A stretch of DNA of 64,000 nt from Sulfitobacter sp. DSM 110093 (GTDB lineage Bacteria > Pseudomonadota > Alphaproteobacteria > Rhodobacterales > Rhodobacteraceae), in the NCBI RefSeq assembly GCF_022788715.1, contig NZ_CP085167.1:2679001-2743000 (forward strand). The letters run 5' to 3'. Shown in pieces: positions 53,967 through 62,310 of this stretch. The number at the start of each line of letters is the position of its first letter. The stretch's first letter is position 1. Below the pieces are notes generated by a model, which saw only the letters and a list, made by a program, of their open reading frames with translations, was not told the DNA's origin and did no database searches. The position numbers were made by a program, and so were the translations under genes.

Positions 53967-55247
53967 TCAGTGCAGCCACTGGCCAGGAATAATTACGATT
54001 TGCGGGAAAAGCACCAGTAGTAGCAGCAGCGCGATCTGGACCAGAATGAAAGGCGCAACCCCCCGCACCACGTCGGAATAGCGTTGCTTGGCGACCGCAC
54101 AGACCACGTTGAGCACAGCGCCCACCGGCGGGGTAAGCAAGCCGATGGCTGCTGACATCATGAAGACGACGCCGAAATAAACTGGGTCAATGCCCGCCTG
54201 TTTCGCGATGGGTAGCAACACCGGGGTCAGCACTAAGATCGTCGGAATGAAGTCTAGTGCAGTTCCCACAGCGATTACGATAACTACCATTGCAAGCATT
54301 AACAGGACTTGGTTGTCGCCCAATGGCCCGAGCAAACCAGCAAGTTGTTGTGGCACGCCCGCGATGGTGATCGCATAGGCGGTGATCCCGGCAGCAGCGA
54401 TCAACAGCATCACCGCGGCGGTGGTGCGTACGGCGTTGATCATGCAGGCATAGAGCGCCTTCAGGGTTATTTCCCGATAGATAACAGCACCGGCAAAGAT
54501 AGCGTATACGCAGGCGACTACCCCCGCCTCGGTTGGGGTGAATACACCAAACTTGAGCCCGCCGACTATGATCACTGGCAGCATCAGCGCAACTAACGCG
54601 GATAAAAATGCGGACCAGATCTCAGGTCCGGACTGGCGAGGGAGCTTCTCCATGTCCTCGCGGCGGCACATCAGCCACCACGTCAAGGTGAGCGCCAGCG
54701 CCATGGCGAGGCCGGGTACGATGCCCGATAGGAACAGTCGTGTAATCGACACATTGCCTGCGACGCCGAACACGATGTAACCGATGGACGGTGGGATGAC
54801 GGGAGCAATGATGCCACCAGAAGCAATCAACCCCGAAGCCCGTCCCATGGGATAACCCGATTTGCGCATGATCGGCACTAGCATCCCGGCAAGGACGGCC
54901 GTGTCTGCGATGGCGGAACCCGATAGGCTGGCTAGCAGAACGGCAGTGACAATGGCGACGTAGCCAAGACCGCCTCGCAGGTGCCCTACGAGTGCTAGGC
55001 CAAGGTTCACCAACCGCTTTGACAGCCCGCCAGCATTCATAATTTCGCCTGCGAGAAGGAAGAAGGGGATCGCCAACAGCGGAAAGCTGTCGGCGCTGTT
55101 GGTCATCTGCAGCGCAATGGATTGCCAGTCAAGAAAGCCAATCTGCCACAGCATTGCGATGCCAGCGAGCATCAGGCCAAAGGCGATGGGCACGCCTGCG
55201 GCGATGGCGACCAGAAGGACGCCGAGAAAGATCAAGATGACACTCAT
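53967..55247 (-). CDS. dctM: TRAP transporter large permease DctM
   Basis: This 426-residue protein has about 12 membrane helices and DctM landmarks: VAIAAGVPIAFGLMLAGIAM, VGHLRGGLGYVAIVTAVLLASLSGSA and FGVVFMMSAAIGLLTPPVGA. It transports a sugar acid with its DctP and DctQ partners. It overlaps dctQ by four bases, and otnK follows 22 bp later on the same strand, so uptake and phosphorylation are co-expressed. Confidence 0.93.
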   Translation of the reverse strand: MSVILIFLGVLLVAIAAGVPIAFGLMLAGIAMLWQIGFLDWQSIALQMTNSADSFPLLAIPFFLLAGEIMNAGGLSKRLVNLGLALVGHLRGGLGYVAIVTAVLLASLSGSAIADTAVLAGMLVPIMRKSGYPMGRASGLIASGGIIAPVIPPSIGYIVFGVAGNVSITRLFLSGIVPGLAMALALTLTWWLMCRREDMEKLPRQSGPEIWSAFLSALVALMLPVIIVGGLKFGVFTPTEAGVVACVYAIFAGAVIYREITLKALYACMINAVRTTAAVMLLIAAAGITAYAITIAGVPQQLAGLLGPLGDNQVLLMLAMVVIVIAVGTALDFIPTILVLTPVLLPIAKQAGIDPVYFGVVFMMSAAIGLLTPPVGAVLNVVCAVAKQRYSDVVRGVAPFILVQIALLLLLVLFPQIVIIPGQWLH

Positions 55248-55774
55248 GCGCCGGCGCTTTCTTCATGATGCGCCGCTGGGGGCAGCCCAAAGGCCGCGCC
55301 AAGCGCGTTGCAAAGCGCGATCACCGCAATGCCGATCCCGCCCAACCAGGGCGCGGCATAGGTGATCGCCGTCGGCAGGCCAGACACCGGCGCGGTGTTG
55401 ATCCAATTGAGCTGCATCTGCCCCCATGCGCCGATCACCAGAACCAGCGCGCTGAACAGGATGGCTAGATTTCCAATCACCCGCACTAGGCGCTGCGGCC
55501 CCTTGGGTAATGCCTCGACCACGAAATCGACGCCAAGCTGCTGGTGTCGCCGCGACACCGCGATTGCACCGACAAAGGCGAGCCAGACGAACATCATGCG
55601 GCTAATTTCGTCGGTCACGGTGATGCCGCTGTCGAACCCGTAGCGCAGGACCACATTGCTGAAGACCAGCACTATCATCGCCGCCAGCACCAGCACCAAC
55701 AGCGCTTCGAGCGCCACAAGCGCTTGATCGGCGGCGCGGATCACGCCCGTCACAAAGGCGGGGGGACGGGTCAT
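55244..55774 (-). CDS. dctQ: TRAP transporter small permease DctQ
   Basis: This protein of 176 residues has four membrane helices, with LEALLVLVLAAMIVLVFSNVV first and FVWLAFVGAIAVSRRHQQLGVDFV next. The ATG at 55774 overlaps the cyclase stop (ATGA), and its stop overlaps dctM. It anchors and connects the DctP receptor to DctM. A longer frame to 55846 would run through the cyclase gene. Confidence 0.87.
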   Translation of the reverse strand: MTRPPAFVTGVIRAADQALVALEALLVLVLAAMIVLVFSNVVLRYGFDSGITVTDEISRMMFVWLAFVGAIAVSRRHQQLGVDFVVEALPKGPQRLVRVIGNLAILFSALVLVIGAWGQMQLNWINTAPVSGLPTAITYAAPWLGGIGIAVIALCNALGAAFGLPPAAHHEESAGA

Positions 55775-56439
55775 GCGAGCCCCTCGATGGCAAAGATGCG
55801 CGCGGGCGCGCCGTCGGCATTGCAGATCTTGAGCGGCGCGGCGCATAGAAAAGTGCGCGGCCCCTTCAGCGCGGCAGTGTTTACCACGTATTCGATCAGC
55901 GTCACCCCGGCACGTAGCAGCACGTCATGGGTCACATGCTCTTCGTCCGGGACGCGGATACCGTCGAGAAGAAGGCGAATGGGGTAATCCTGCGGGAAAT
56001 CCACGGCCACGGCGCTGGGTGCCAGCGACAGAAGGTAGTCGGCAGCGGCGCGGTTCAGCCACGGCGCCTCGGTCCAGAATTCACGGGTCTGGTGATCGCG
56101 CTTGCGATCCCATTGCGTAGCAAGCAGCAGGATCTCGCCCGGCGCACCACCCGGATCGGCGGCCTCCAGGGTCTCGGCCCCGATCTCTTCGTCTGGCGCG
56201 ACAGCAGAGATGTCAAAGATACGGGCCGGCCCCACCACCCGGTTCAGAGGCGTTGCCTCTATGGTGGGACCGGCTTCGATGAAATGCGCCTGCGCATCCA
56301 CATGCGAGAAGCCATGACAGGTTGTCGACAGCCGCGTGACGCGGAACTGATCTCCGGCCTGCTTGTCCCCTTTGACGGAAATTTCGGGGGCCCAGCGGAA
56401 ATGCGGCCCGACCGTCATGCTCAGATCGACGATATCCAT
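55771..56439 (-). CDS. Cyclase-family (kynurenine formamidase-like) hydrolase
   Basis: This 222-residue protein resembles the metal-dependent cyclase/formamidase family. The metal motif CHGFSHVDAQAHF (H-x4-H-x-D-x3-H-like) is seen near residue 40, with DIVDLSMTVGPHF at the N terminus. Family members hydrolyse amides or lactones. In a sugar-acid operon, lactone opening or a formamide-like step could make sense, but it is inferred only. It lies between dctP and dctQ, with coupled translation to dctQ. Confidence 0.8.
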   Translation of the reverse strand: MDIVDLSMTVGPHFRWAPEISVKGDKQAGDQFRVTRLSTTCHGFSHVDAQAHFIEAGPTIEATPLNRVVGPARIFDISAVAPDEEIGAETLEAADPGGAPGEILLLATQWDRKRDHQTREFWTEAPWLNRAAADYLLSLAPSAVAVDFPQDYPIRLLLDGIRVPDEEHVTHDVLLRAGVTLIEYVVNTAALKGPRTFLCAAPLKICNADGAPARIFAIEGLA

Positions 56440-56463
56440 GGTCTTCTCTCGTGTTGTGTGAGG

Positions 56464-57453
56464 TCAGGCGGCGGCGGCATTGATCCGGTCGATCAAATCG
56501 CTTCCGAACTCATCGGCAAAGGTTGCCTGCACCGGTTCCGACACGATGGCGCGGAAAAGGTCGCGGTCGGGGGTCTCGACCACCTCCATGCCCTCTTCCT
56601 TGAGCGTGGCAAGGCTGCTGCCTTCGCGTTCGACGTTCATCGCGCGCTGACGGCGGGCGCCCTCTTGCGCGGTTTCAATCAGCAAGGCGCTGCGGTCCTC
56701 GCCCATCGCATCAAGCTTGGCGGCGTTAGTCACCAGCGGCGACGCGGTAAAGGCATGCTGCGTCAGTGTCAGGTACTTCTGCGCCTCGTGGAACCGCGAA
56801 TTCAAGATCAGCGTGGTGGGGTTTTCCTGGCCGTCGACTGCGCCCATCTCGAGTGCCGTAAACAGCTCTGTAAAGGCCATCGGCGTGGGCACCGCACCAA
56901 GCAGGCGGAACGCCTCGATATGAGCCGGGTTCGGCGTGGTGCGGATCTTGAGGCCGCGAATGTCCTCGGGCGTCTCGACCGGACGGCGGCTGTTGGTCAG
57001 GTGGCGCCAGCCAGTTTCCCAAAGAGACAGTGCAAAAAGTCCGGTGCCTTCGAAATCAGCTCGTAGCTCGTCGCCGATCTCGCCGTCGAGGACACGAGCG
57101 ATGTGGTCACGGTTTCGGAAGAGATAGGGTAAGTCTAGTACGTTAAGTTGCGGCGCAAGGCTGGTAAAAAACGGATTGCCCGTGACCATAATGTCGAGCG
57201 ATCCAGCACGCACCGAGTTGATCATCGTCGGATCATTTCCAAGCAGGCCATTAGGGAAAACCTGTAGTGTGATCTCGCCACTGGATTTCTCTTTCAGCGT
57301 CTCGGCCATCCACAGGGCAGTGTCCTGCCAACTGTCGGATTCGGGGTGTGGATGGCCCATGCGCAAAGCGAGGGTGCTTTGCGCACTCAGGATTGCAGGG
57401 CTTGCAAGCGTTGCGGCACCGGCCGCGAGAAAGCTACGTCTATTAAAAGTCAT
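56464..57453 (-). CDS. dctP: TRAP transporter substrate-binding protein DctP
   Basis: This protein of 329 residues is the periplasmic receptor of the second TRAP system. A twin-arginine-like signal peptide (MTFNRRSFLAAGAATLASPAILSAQ) precedes TLALRMGHPHPESDSW. The conserved Arg motif IRGLKIRTTPNPAHIEAFRLLGA is in the middle. The start at 57453 follows AGGGAGGAATACCA; a reading to 57513 would overlap the dehydrogenase gene. By context it binds a four-carbon sugar acid or a precursor. Confidence 0.9.
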   Translation of the reverse strand: MTFNRRSFLAAGAATLASPAILSAQSTLALRMGHPHPESDSWQDTALWMAETLKEKSSGEITLQVFPNGLLGNDPTMINSVRAGSLDIMVTGNPFFTSLAPQLNVLDLPYLFRNRDHIARVLDGEIGDELRADFEGTGLFALSLWETGWRHLTNSRRPVETPEDIRGLKIRTTPNPAHIEAFRLLGAVPTPMAFTELFTALEMGAVDGQENPTTLILNSRFHEAQKYLTLTQHAFTASPLVTNAAKLDAMGEDRSALLIETAQEGARRQRAMNVEREGSSLATLKEEGMEVVETPDRDLFRAIVSEPVQATFADEFGSDLIDRINAAAA

Positions 57454-57478
57454 TGGTATTCCTCCCTTGGTATGTCGT

Positions 57479-58879
57479 TCAGGCGTTCTTGTAAGCATTG
57501 AAAAAGCGGGCATCTTGAGCCGCGCGCAGCCGCGCCAACGGGCTGTCCTGCGGTATCTCCAGGTCGCACATACGGATCATAGCACCTGCCTCGACATTGC
57601 GCGCGAGGCGGCAGTTGGAGGCAAGGTAGAACGGCGCTGGACTGTCAGCATCGAGCGCACTCGCTGGTACCATTCGGGCCGATACGCCCGAAATGGAATG
57701 GTGGTGGCCGCCCATTCGCAGCTCGTGCCCGACAGACAGCGCAGTATCGGCAAAGGCGACGAGATCGAAATGATGGCCGGGGACAGCTGCGCCGCTCGAC
57801 ACGCCGCGCAGCCCGACCTCGAGGATCGAGGTGGCCGCTTCTAGGCCAAGCAGGTGGCGCGGAATGAAAATCATCGCAGTTCGCCCACTGCGGCTGACCA
57901 CATGCCCCTTGCTGCGCAGCATTTCCCAGGTGTCGCTATGGTCGCAACGAAGGACGACAAAGACGCCGCCTGCAAAGCTAATCTCGCCTGGCGCCCGCAA
58001 ACAGTGGAAGACGTCGAGCATACCTTTGCTGTTCAAAATACCGCCATCCTCTACAGGGCAAAGAATATCCGGCACCTCGTCGATGCGAGCGATCGGGCAA
58101 TGCAGGTCTGCGCGATCCGGTCCCATGCCACAGGCATTGGCAACTACTGTCATTTCACACAGGTCCGGGACGGCGCGCTGGGGCAGTTCCCGGGCTGCTT
58201 CGGCGCGGGCCGCTACGATCTCTTCGGCGCTGAGAGACCCCATCTGAGCGAAAGGGGCGAAGTTGGGCACATCGAAGCGGACGTTATTGCATAAGATGGT
58301 GTCGGTACTGGGGTCATGCACAAAATCGTATTCGCTTGACTTGCCGGCAGCGACGATCTCGAAACCCATGACTTGCGCCCAAGTGATCAATCCAATGAGT
58401 AGACTCGGCTGATCGCCGTCCACCGGCGTGACTATCAGTCCCTTCTCCGCCGCCATGGCGGCGAGGCCGGGGCCAACAACGCTGTCGACCTCTTTGGAGA
58501 CCATAGCGACATGTTTGCCGGCCATTATTGCAAGCTCGGCGTGACGCGCACCATGTACCGGGTGACCAGTCGCCTCGACGGCGACATCGAAGGGAAGGTC
58601 AGCGACATGAGCAAAATCTGCCGCCGCGATGAAGCACCCAGCCTCCCAAGCAGCGCGAGCCGTTTCGGCATCGCTGCAAACCTTGATCCTGTTTTCGGGA
58701 ATGCCGACGTCGCGCATCGCGGCCGCGGCAGTCTCCGCGTCCACGTCGACGCCGATGCGTACCTCCATGAGAGGCACCCGGAGGCCCTGCGATAGGAAGC
58801 TGCGGCCGAAGCCGCCGGTGCCGATGATGCAGGTGCCGACAGCGCGATCAGCCCCGGCGAAATAGGTATGGTGGTTCAT
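57479..58879 (-). CDS. COG4091-type NAD(P)-dependent dehydrogenase with SAF domain
   Basis: This protein of 466 residues has an N-terminal Rossmann fold (CIIGTGGFGRSFLSQGLRVP), a middle domain with SKEVDSVVGPGLAAMAAEKG and a C-terminal SAF-like domain (ARMVPASALDADSPAPFYLASN...). The family is described as predicted homoserine dehydrogenases with a SAF domain, but several members sit in sugar-acid clusters. Here it is the first gene of the operon that ends with otnK-otnC. It is the only dehydrogenase candidate to supply their 3-oxo acid. The ATG at 58879 follows GAGGACGG; a TTG one codon upstream is also possible. Confidence 0.78.
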   Translation of the reverse strand: MNHHTYFAGADRAVGTCIIGTGGFGRSFLSQGLRVPLMEVRIGVDVDAETAAAAMRDVGIPENRIKVCSDAETARAAWEAGCFIAAADFAHVADLPFDVAVEATGHPVHGARHAELAIMAGKHVAMVSKEVDSVVGPGLAAMAAEKGLIVTPVDGDQPSLLIGLITWAQVMGFEIVAAGKSSEYDFVHDPSTDTILCNNVRFDVPNFAPFAQMGSLSAEEIVAARAEAARELPQRAVPDLCEMTVVANACGMGPDRADLHCPIARIDEVPDILCPVEDGGILNSKGMLDVFHCLRAPGEISFAGGVFVVLRCDHSDTWEMLRSKGHVVSRSGRTAMIFIPRHLLGLEAATSILEVGLRGVSSGAAVPGHHFDLVAFADTALSVGHELRMGGHHHSISGVSARMVPASALDADSPAPFYLASNCRLARNVEAGAMIRMCDLEIPQDSPLARLRAAQDARFFNAYKNA

Positions 58880-58932
58880 CAACCGTCCTCAAAAGTGTCG
58901 AGATTGCATCGAAGAGCGGCGCTTTGGGCCCT

Positions 58933-58946
58933 CATTGCACGCAATG
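58933..58946. promoter_or_regulatory. GntR operator candidate 1 (promoter of dehydrogenase-TRAP-otn operon)
   Basis: CATTGCACGCAATG is a near-perfect dyad with the same core as the sites at 59056-59070 and 59843-59856. It lies 54 bp upstream of the minus-strand operon's first start codon. A TTGTCA box sits 13 bp further upstream on the minus strand, so the site overlaps the promoter. Confidence 0.78.
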
Positions 58947-59055
58947 CCGATGTTTACCTTGACAAAAGCTCGATTAAATCTGCCTTTTCGGCTATATTGC
59001 ATTCAAAACAACTTCAGTCAACAGCCTTGCGGATCGCCGCCCCAGAATCTACTCT

Positions 59056-59070
59056 GATTGCATGCAATGG
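59056..59070. promoter_or_regulatory. GntR operator candidate 2 (5' leader of gntR)
   Basis: GATTGCATGCAATGG includes a 12-bp perfect palindrome ATTGCATGCAAT, just upstream of the gntR start at 59080. It points to autoregulation. An in-frame ATG inside it at 59062 is thus unlikely to be the translation start. Confidence 0.8.
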
Positions 59071-59079
59071 AGAGGACCC

Positions 59080-59781
59080 ATGGGAGAGAACAGGTGGCAT
59101 GCGCTTGCAGAAGAAGTCTCGGCATGGCCGCGCGGGCAGCGGTCAATTTTAGTGACGAACTTCTTACGCGACCTGATCGTCAGCGGCGACATCCCGCCAG
59201 GTGAGCGCATCAACGAACGCACATTGACCGAACGACTCGGAATCTCTCGAACGCCACTTCGCGAAGCGTTCAAGATCCTAGAGGGCGAGGGGCTGGTGTC
59301 GATCCGTCCCAATGCAGGAGCGACGGTGGTTCAACTGTCCGCAAGGGATGTGGAAGACGCTCTCGAGATCTTGATCGGCCTTGAAAGCATTGGCGCACAG
59401 CGGGCCGTTGAGCGCGCAACTTCCTCCATGATCGAAGAAATATCTGAACTAGATGCCCGGATGGTTGAGGCTTTCGGGCGCCGCGCCCTAATGGACTATT
59501 TCAATTTGAACCAGCTGATTCACCAGAAAATCATTAATGCAGCTCAGAACGACGCGCTATCGCGTGTCTATGCCAGCGAGTCGGCCCGCATTCGGCGCTT
59601 TAGGTTCGTCGGCAATCGAGATCATGCCCGTTGGGCACAGGCGGTCAGTGAGCATGCCCAAATCCTGGATGCTCTAAGGCGGCGCGAAGGCCCCCTCCTC
59701 CGCGAACTATTGCGAGCACACCACCGCGCAGGCTGGAAGGTTGCGCGCAAAGCCCTGCCCGCCCCAGACAATCCTACGTAA
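59080..59781 (+). CDS. GntR-family (FCD) transcriptional regulator
   Basis: This protein of 233 residues has a winged helix (FLRDLIVSGDIPPGERINER, then LTERLGISRTPLREAFKILEGEG) and a helical FCD ligand domain with His and Asp residues that often bind a metal and a carboxylate. The ATG at 59080 follows GGAGAGGACCC. The three palindromic sites around it (58933, 59056, 59843) suggest that it controls its own gene, the minus-strand otn operon and the plus-strand tct operon. The sensed molecule is probably a sugar acid or an oxo acid from that route. Confidence 0.9.
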   Translation: MGENRWHALAEEVSAWPRGQRSILVTNFLRDLIVSGDIPPGERINERTLTERLGISRTPLREAFKILEGEGLVSIRPNAGATVVQLSARDVEDALEILIGLESIGAQRAVERATSSMIEEISELDARMVEAFGRRALMDYFNLNQLIHQKIINAAQNDALSRVYASESARIRRFRFVGNRDHARWAQAVSEHAQILDALRRREGPLLRELLRAHHRAGWKVARKALPAPDNPT

Positions 59782-59827
59782 ATGCATTCAAAATGGGCAA
59801 CTGAGGCGCACTTTTCAAAAAGAATCT

Positions 59828-59856
59828 TTGACATTAACCTTGCATTGCATGCAATG
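59828..59856 (+). promoter_or_regulatory. Promoter with GntR operator candidate 3 (amidohydrolase-tctCBA)
   Basis: TTGACA at 59828-59833 is a consensus -35 box, and the palindrome CATTGCATGCAATG at 59843-59856 covers the -10 position. Repressor binding would block RNA polymerase. The amidohydrolase gene starts 39 bp downstream. Confidence 0.82.
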
Positions 59857-59894
59857 TGCGCGAACACATCGATCGTTCGGGATTAGGAGGGGAC

Positions 59895-60827
59895 GTGTCG
59901 ACACCACCAAACATCCACGCGCTTCCAATCGTAGATGCCCACTGTCATGTTTGGGATTTGACCCTAGGAAAGCATCCTTGGCTGGCGCCAAGTGCGTTGC
60001 ATCCGCATCGCTACGGGGATTACAGTGCCGCGAAAGCCAATTTTTTGCCGACCGATTATCGCGCCGCAGCAGCGCCCTGGGTCATCACCGCCGCCGTTCA
60101 CATGGAAGCCGAGTGGACCCCGGATGACCCATTGGGAGAGGCTCGGTGGATTTCCGAGTTAAGCAAGCATACAGGTTTTCCTGCGGCAATGACGGCACAG
60201 GTTTGGTTTGAGAAAGCAGATTCCGCCGATCTAATCGCGCAACAGGCGGCCTTTCCGCTTGTCCGCTCGGTCCGCCAAAAGCCGAAAGCCTTCGCGAAGG
60301 CGTCGGATTGGGCACCGGATCATCGCCTGGACGGTTCGATGAATAGCCCGAATTTCCGCAATGGCTATGCCGCTCTTGCAGAATACGGACTGCATTTTGA
60401 GCTTCAGACACCCTTCTGGCACCTCCCGGACGCAGCGGCGCTGGCAAAGGATTTCCCGAATACTCTGATCGTTATTAACCACGCCGGAGTGCCTGGCGGA
60501 TTTGACCGCGCCACGCTGGATGCTTGGCGCGTGGCCTTGGCGCAGGCGGCCGCGGAACCGAACGTTTGCATCAAGGTGGGCGGGCTTGGGATGCACGGCG
60601 GCGCACTGCCCCGCGATGCCCGGCGCGAAATTGTGCTGACCTGCATCGAATTGTTTGGCGCAGAACGCGCCATGTTCGCCAGCAACATGCCAATCGACGG
60701 GCTGTTCTTCAACTTCCCCGACCTGATCGCGGAGGCTTTCGAGACTACGGCGCAGCTGCCTGAACAGGCCCGCCGCTCTTTCTTCGCCGGGACCGCGGCG
60801 AAGGTGTACGGGCTGGATTTGCCCTAA
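59895..60827 (+). CDS. Amidohydrolase-2-type TIM-barrel hydrolase, lactonase-like
   Basis: This protein of 310 residues is a metal-dependent hydrolase of the Amidohydrolase_2 family. Metal-binding HxH is in IVDAHCHVWD at the N terminus, a later His is in VINHAGVPGG, and the terminal Asp is in ASNMPIDGLF. Relatives open lactones (for example sugar-acid lactones or 2-pyrone-4,6-dicarboxylate) or decarboxylate. The GTG start at 59895 is preceded by AGGAGGGG; an ATG at 59856 inside the operator is less likely. It leads the operon with a TctCBA carrier, so it may open a lactone brought in by that carrier. Confidence 0.85.
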   Translation: MSTPPNIHALPIVDAHCHVWDLTLGKHPWLAPSALHPHRYGDYSAAKANFLPTDYRAAAAPWVITAAVHMEAEWTPDDPLGEARWISELSKHTGFPAAMTAQVWFEKADSADLIAQQAAFPLVRSVRQKPKAFAKASDWAPDHRLDGSMNSPNFRNGYAALAEYGLHFELQTPFWHLPDAAALAKDFPNTLIVINHAGVPGGFDRATLDAWRVALAQAAAEPNVCIKVGGLGMHGGALPRDARREIVLTCIELFGAERAMFASNMPIDGLFFNFPDLIAEAFETTAQLPEQARRSFFAGTAAKVYGLDLP

Positions 60828-60855
60828 ACGAATTTACACTAGGGAGGAGACCCAC

Positions 60856-61824
60856 ATGACCACTATCACCCGCCGCGGCGCCGCCGCGCTGATCGCAGGA
60901 CTGACGTTTGCTGCTGGCGCCGCTGCAGCCGAATACCCCGATCGTCCGATCCAGCTGATCGTGCCCTATCCCGCCGGAGGGGGCACGGACATCGTCGCGC
61001 GCACTTTGGCCAACGAGCTTGAAAATGAACTCGGCCAGCCAGTCACCGTAATCAACCGCGCAGGCGGTGGCGGCATTCCGGGCCAGACCGCCATCGCGCG
61101 CGCGCGCCCTGATGGCTATACGATCGGCCTGATTGCTTCTGATATTTCGCTTTACAGCCCGCAGGAGCTTTCGCCGCTCACTTACGCGGACATGACCGCC
61201 ATCGGCCAGACCAACGAACTGCCTGGCAGTGTCACCGTCAGTGTCGACAGTCCTTACCAAACCATGGAAGAGCTGGTCGCGGCGATCCGCGAGAATCCCG
61301 GCACCGTCAAGGGCACTGGCGCCGCTCCGGGGGCAAGCTGGCACGCAGGCTTCCTTGGGCTGATGTTCACACTTGGCTTCGATCCGAAGGATGTCATCTG
61401 GGTCCCGACCCAAGGCGGCACCAAAGGTCATCTCGACGTGGCGGCGGGCAACAGCGATTTCTCGACAGCCTCGTTGGTTGAAGCCCGCGCCCTGGTTGAA
61501 GGTGGCAAGCTGCGCCCGCTGGCAACCATGGCATCCGAACGGATCGATCTGTTCCCCGAAGTGCCGACCCTGATCGAACACGGTATCGATTATAGCTACG
61601 GGCTTTGGCACGGCGTGACCGGGCCGAAAGATCTTGACCCCGAAGCGCTTGACGTGCTGAGCCGCGCCGTCGAAGCTGCAGCCAACAGCGACGCTTTCGT
61701 CAGCACTCTTGAAGAGCGCGGCTTCAAGCATGTGTGGCGTCCCGGAGTCGAGTTCGAGGCCTTCATGGCCGAAGATCTGGGCAAGATGCAAACCATTTTC
61801 GATAATCTGAACAGCGGCAACTGA
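60856..61824 (+). CDS. tctC: Tripartite tricarboxylate transporter receptor TctC
   Basis: This 322-residue protein has a signal peptide (TRRGAAALIAGLTFAAGAAAAE) and the mature start YPDRPIQLIVPYPAGGGTDIVAR, diagnostic of Bug/TctC receptors. Later GAAPGASWHAGF and YSYGLWHGVTGPKDLDPE are typical. It binds a carboxylate in the periplasm for TctAB. AGGGAGGAG lies before the ATG. The substrate is unknown; shared regulation with the otn operon suggests a sugar acid or lactone. Confidence 0.92.
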   Translation: MTTITRRGAAALIAGLTFAAGAAAAEYPDRPIQLIVPYPAGGGTDIVARTLANELENELGQPVTVINRAGGGGIPGQTAIARARPDGYTIGLIASDISLYSPQELSPLTYADMTAIGQTNELPGSVTVSVDSPYQTMEELVAAIRENPGTVKGTGAAPGASWHAGFLGLMFTLGFDPKDVIWVPTQGGTKGHLDVAAGNSDFSTASLVEARALVEGGKLRPLATMASERIDLFPEVPTLIEHGIDYSYGLWHGVTGPKDLDPEALDVLSRAVEAAANSDAFVSTLEERGFKHVWRPGVEFEAFMAEDLGKMQTIFDNLNSGN

Positions 61825-61845
61825 CCGCAGGACAGGGGGCGTCCA

Positions 61846-62310
61846 ATGCAGATCCAGGACACGGCCATCGGGCTGCTTCTTTCCGTGCTCGGGGTGACGG
61901 TGATCTGGCATGTGGGCAGCTTTCCAATGGTCGCGGGCCAGAACTATGGCCCGGACCTGTTCCCCCGCCTTGCGGGGATCGGCCTGCTTTTTTGTGGAAG
62001 CGGGCTTGTGCTGCGCGGGGTCCGCGCCAGGAACGGGATCGTGACGCTTATCCCAGGAACCGACACGCGGCGCGGCATCATCGCTGCGGTCTATATTGTC
62101 GCCTCGGTGCTGAGCATCGTGGTTCTTGCCGAACCGGTGGGGCTTCAGATCCTCGTTTTCGTCATCGTGTTAAGTGGGCTGTTGGCGGCCTGGCGCCGCC
62201 CACTCGCCGCGTTGGTGCTGGCATTGGGCCTGACGGTGGCCTTCGACGCCATTTTTCGACTGCTGCTTCGGGTGCCTCTACCCTCGGGCCTGCTTGAAGG
62301 AATGCTTTGA
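61846..62310 (+). CDS. tctB: Tripartite tricarboxylate transporter small subunit TctB
   Basis: This 154-residue protein has four predicted membrane helices, as TctB does. MQIQDTAIGLLLSVLGVTVIW and GPDLFPRLAGIGLLFCGSGLVL at the N terminus are characteristic. It works with TctA and TctC. It starts 21 bp after tctC, and its stop lies within the start region of tctA, which supports coupled translation. Confidence 0.87.
   Translation: MQIQDTAIGLLLSVLGVTVIWHVGSFPMVAGQNYGPDLFPRLAGIGLLFCGSGLVLRGVRARNGIVTLIPGTDTRRGIIAAVYIVASVLSIVVLAEPVGLQILVFVIVLSGLLAAWRRPLAALVLALGLTVAFDAIFRLLLRVPLPSGLLEGML

Noticed and set aside
55927..57066. 379-residue plus-strand open frame across the cyclase and dctP genes
   Set aside because: Shadow of two well-supported minus-strand genes.
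60745..61911. 388-residue minus-strand open frame opposite tctC
   Set aside because: Antisense to a receptor with a clear signal peptide and family motifs.
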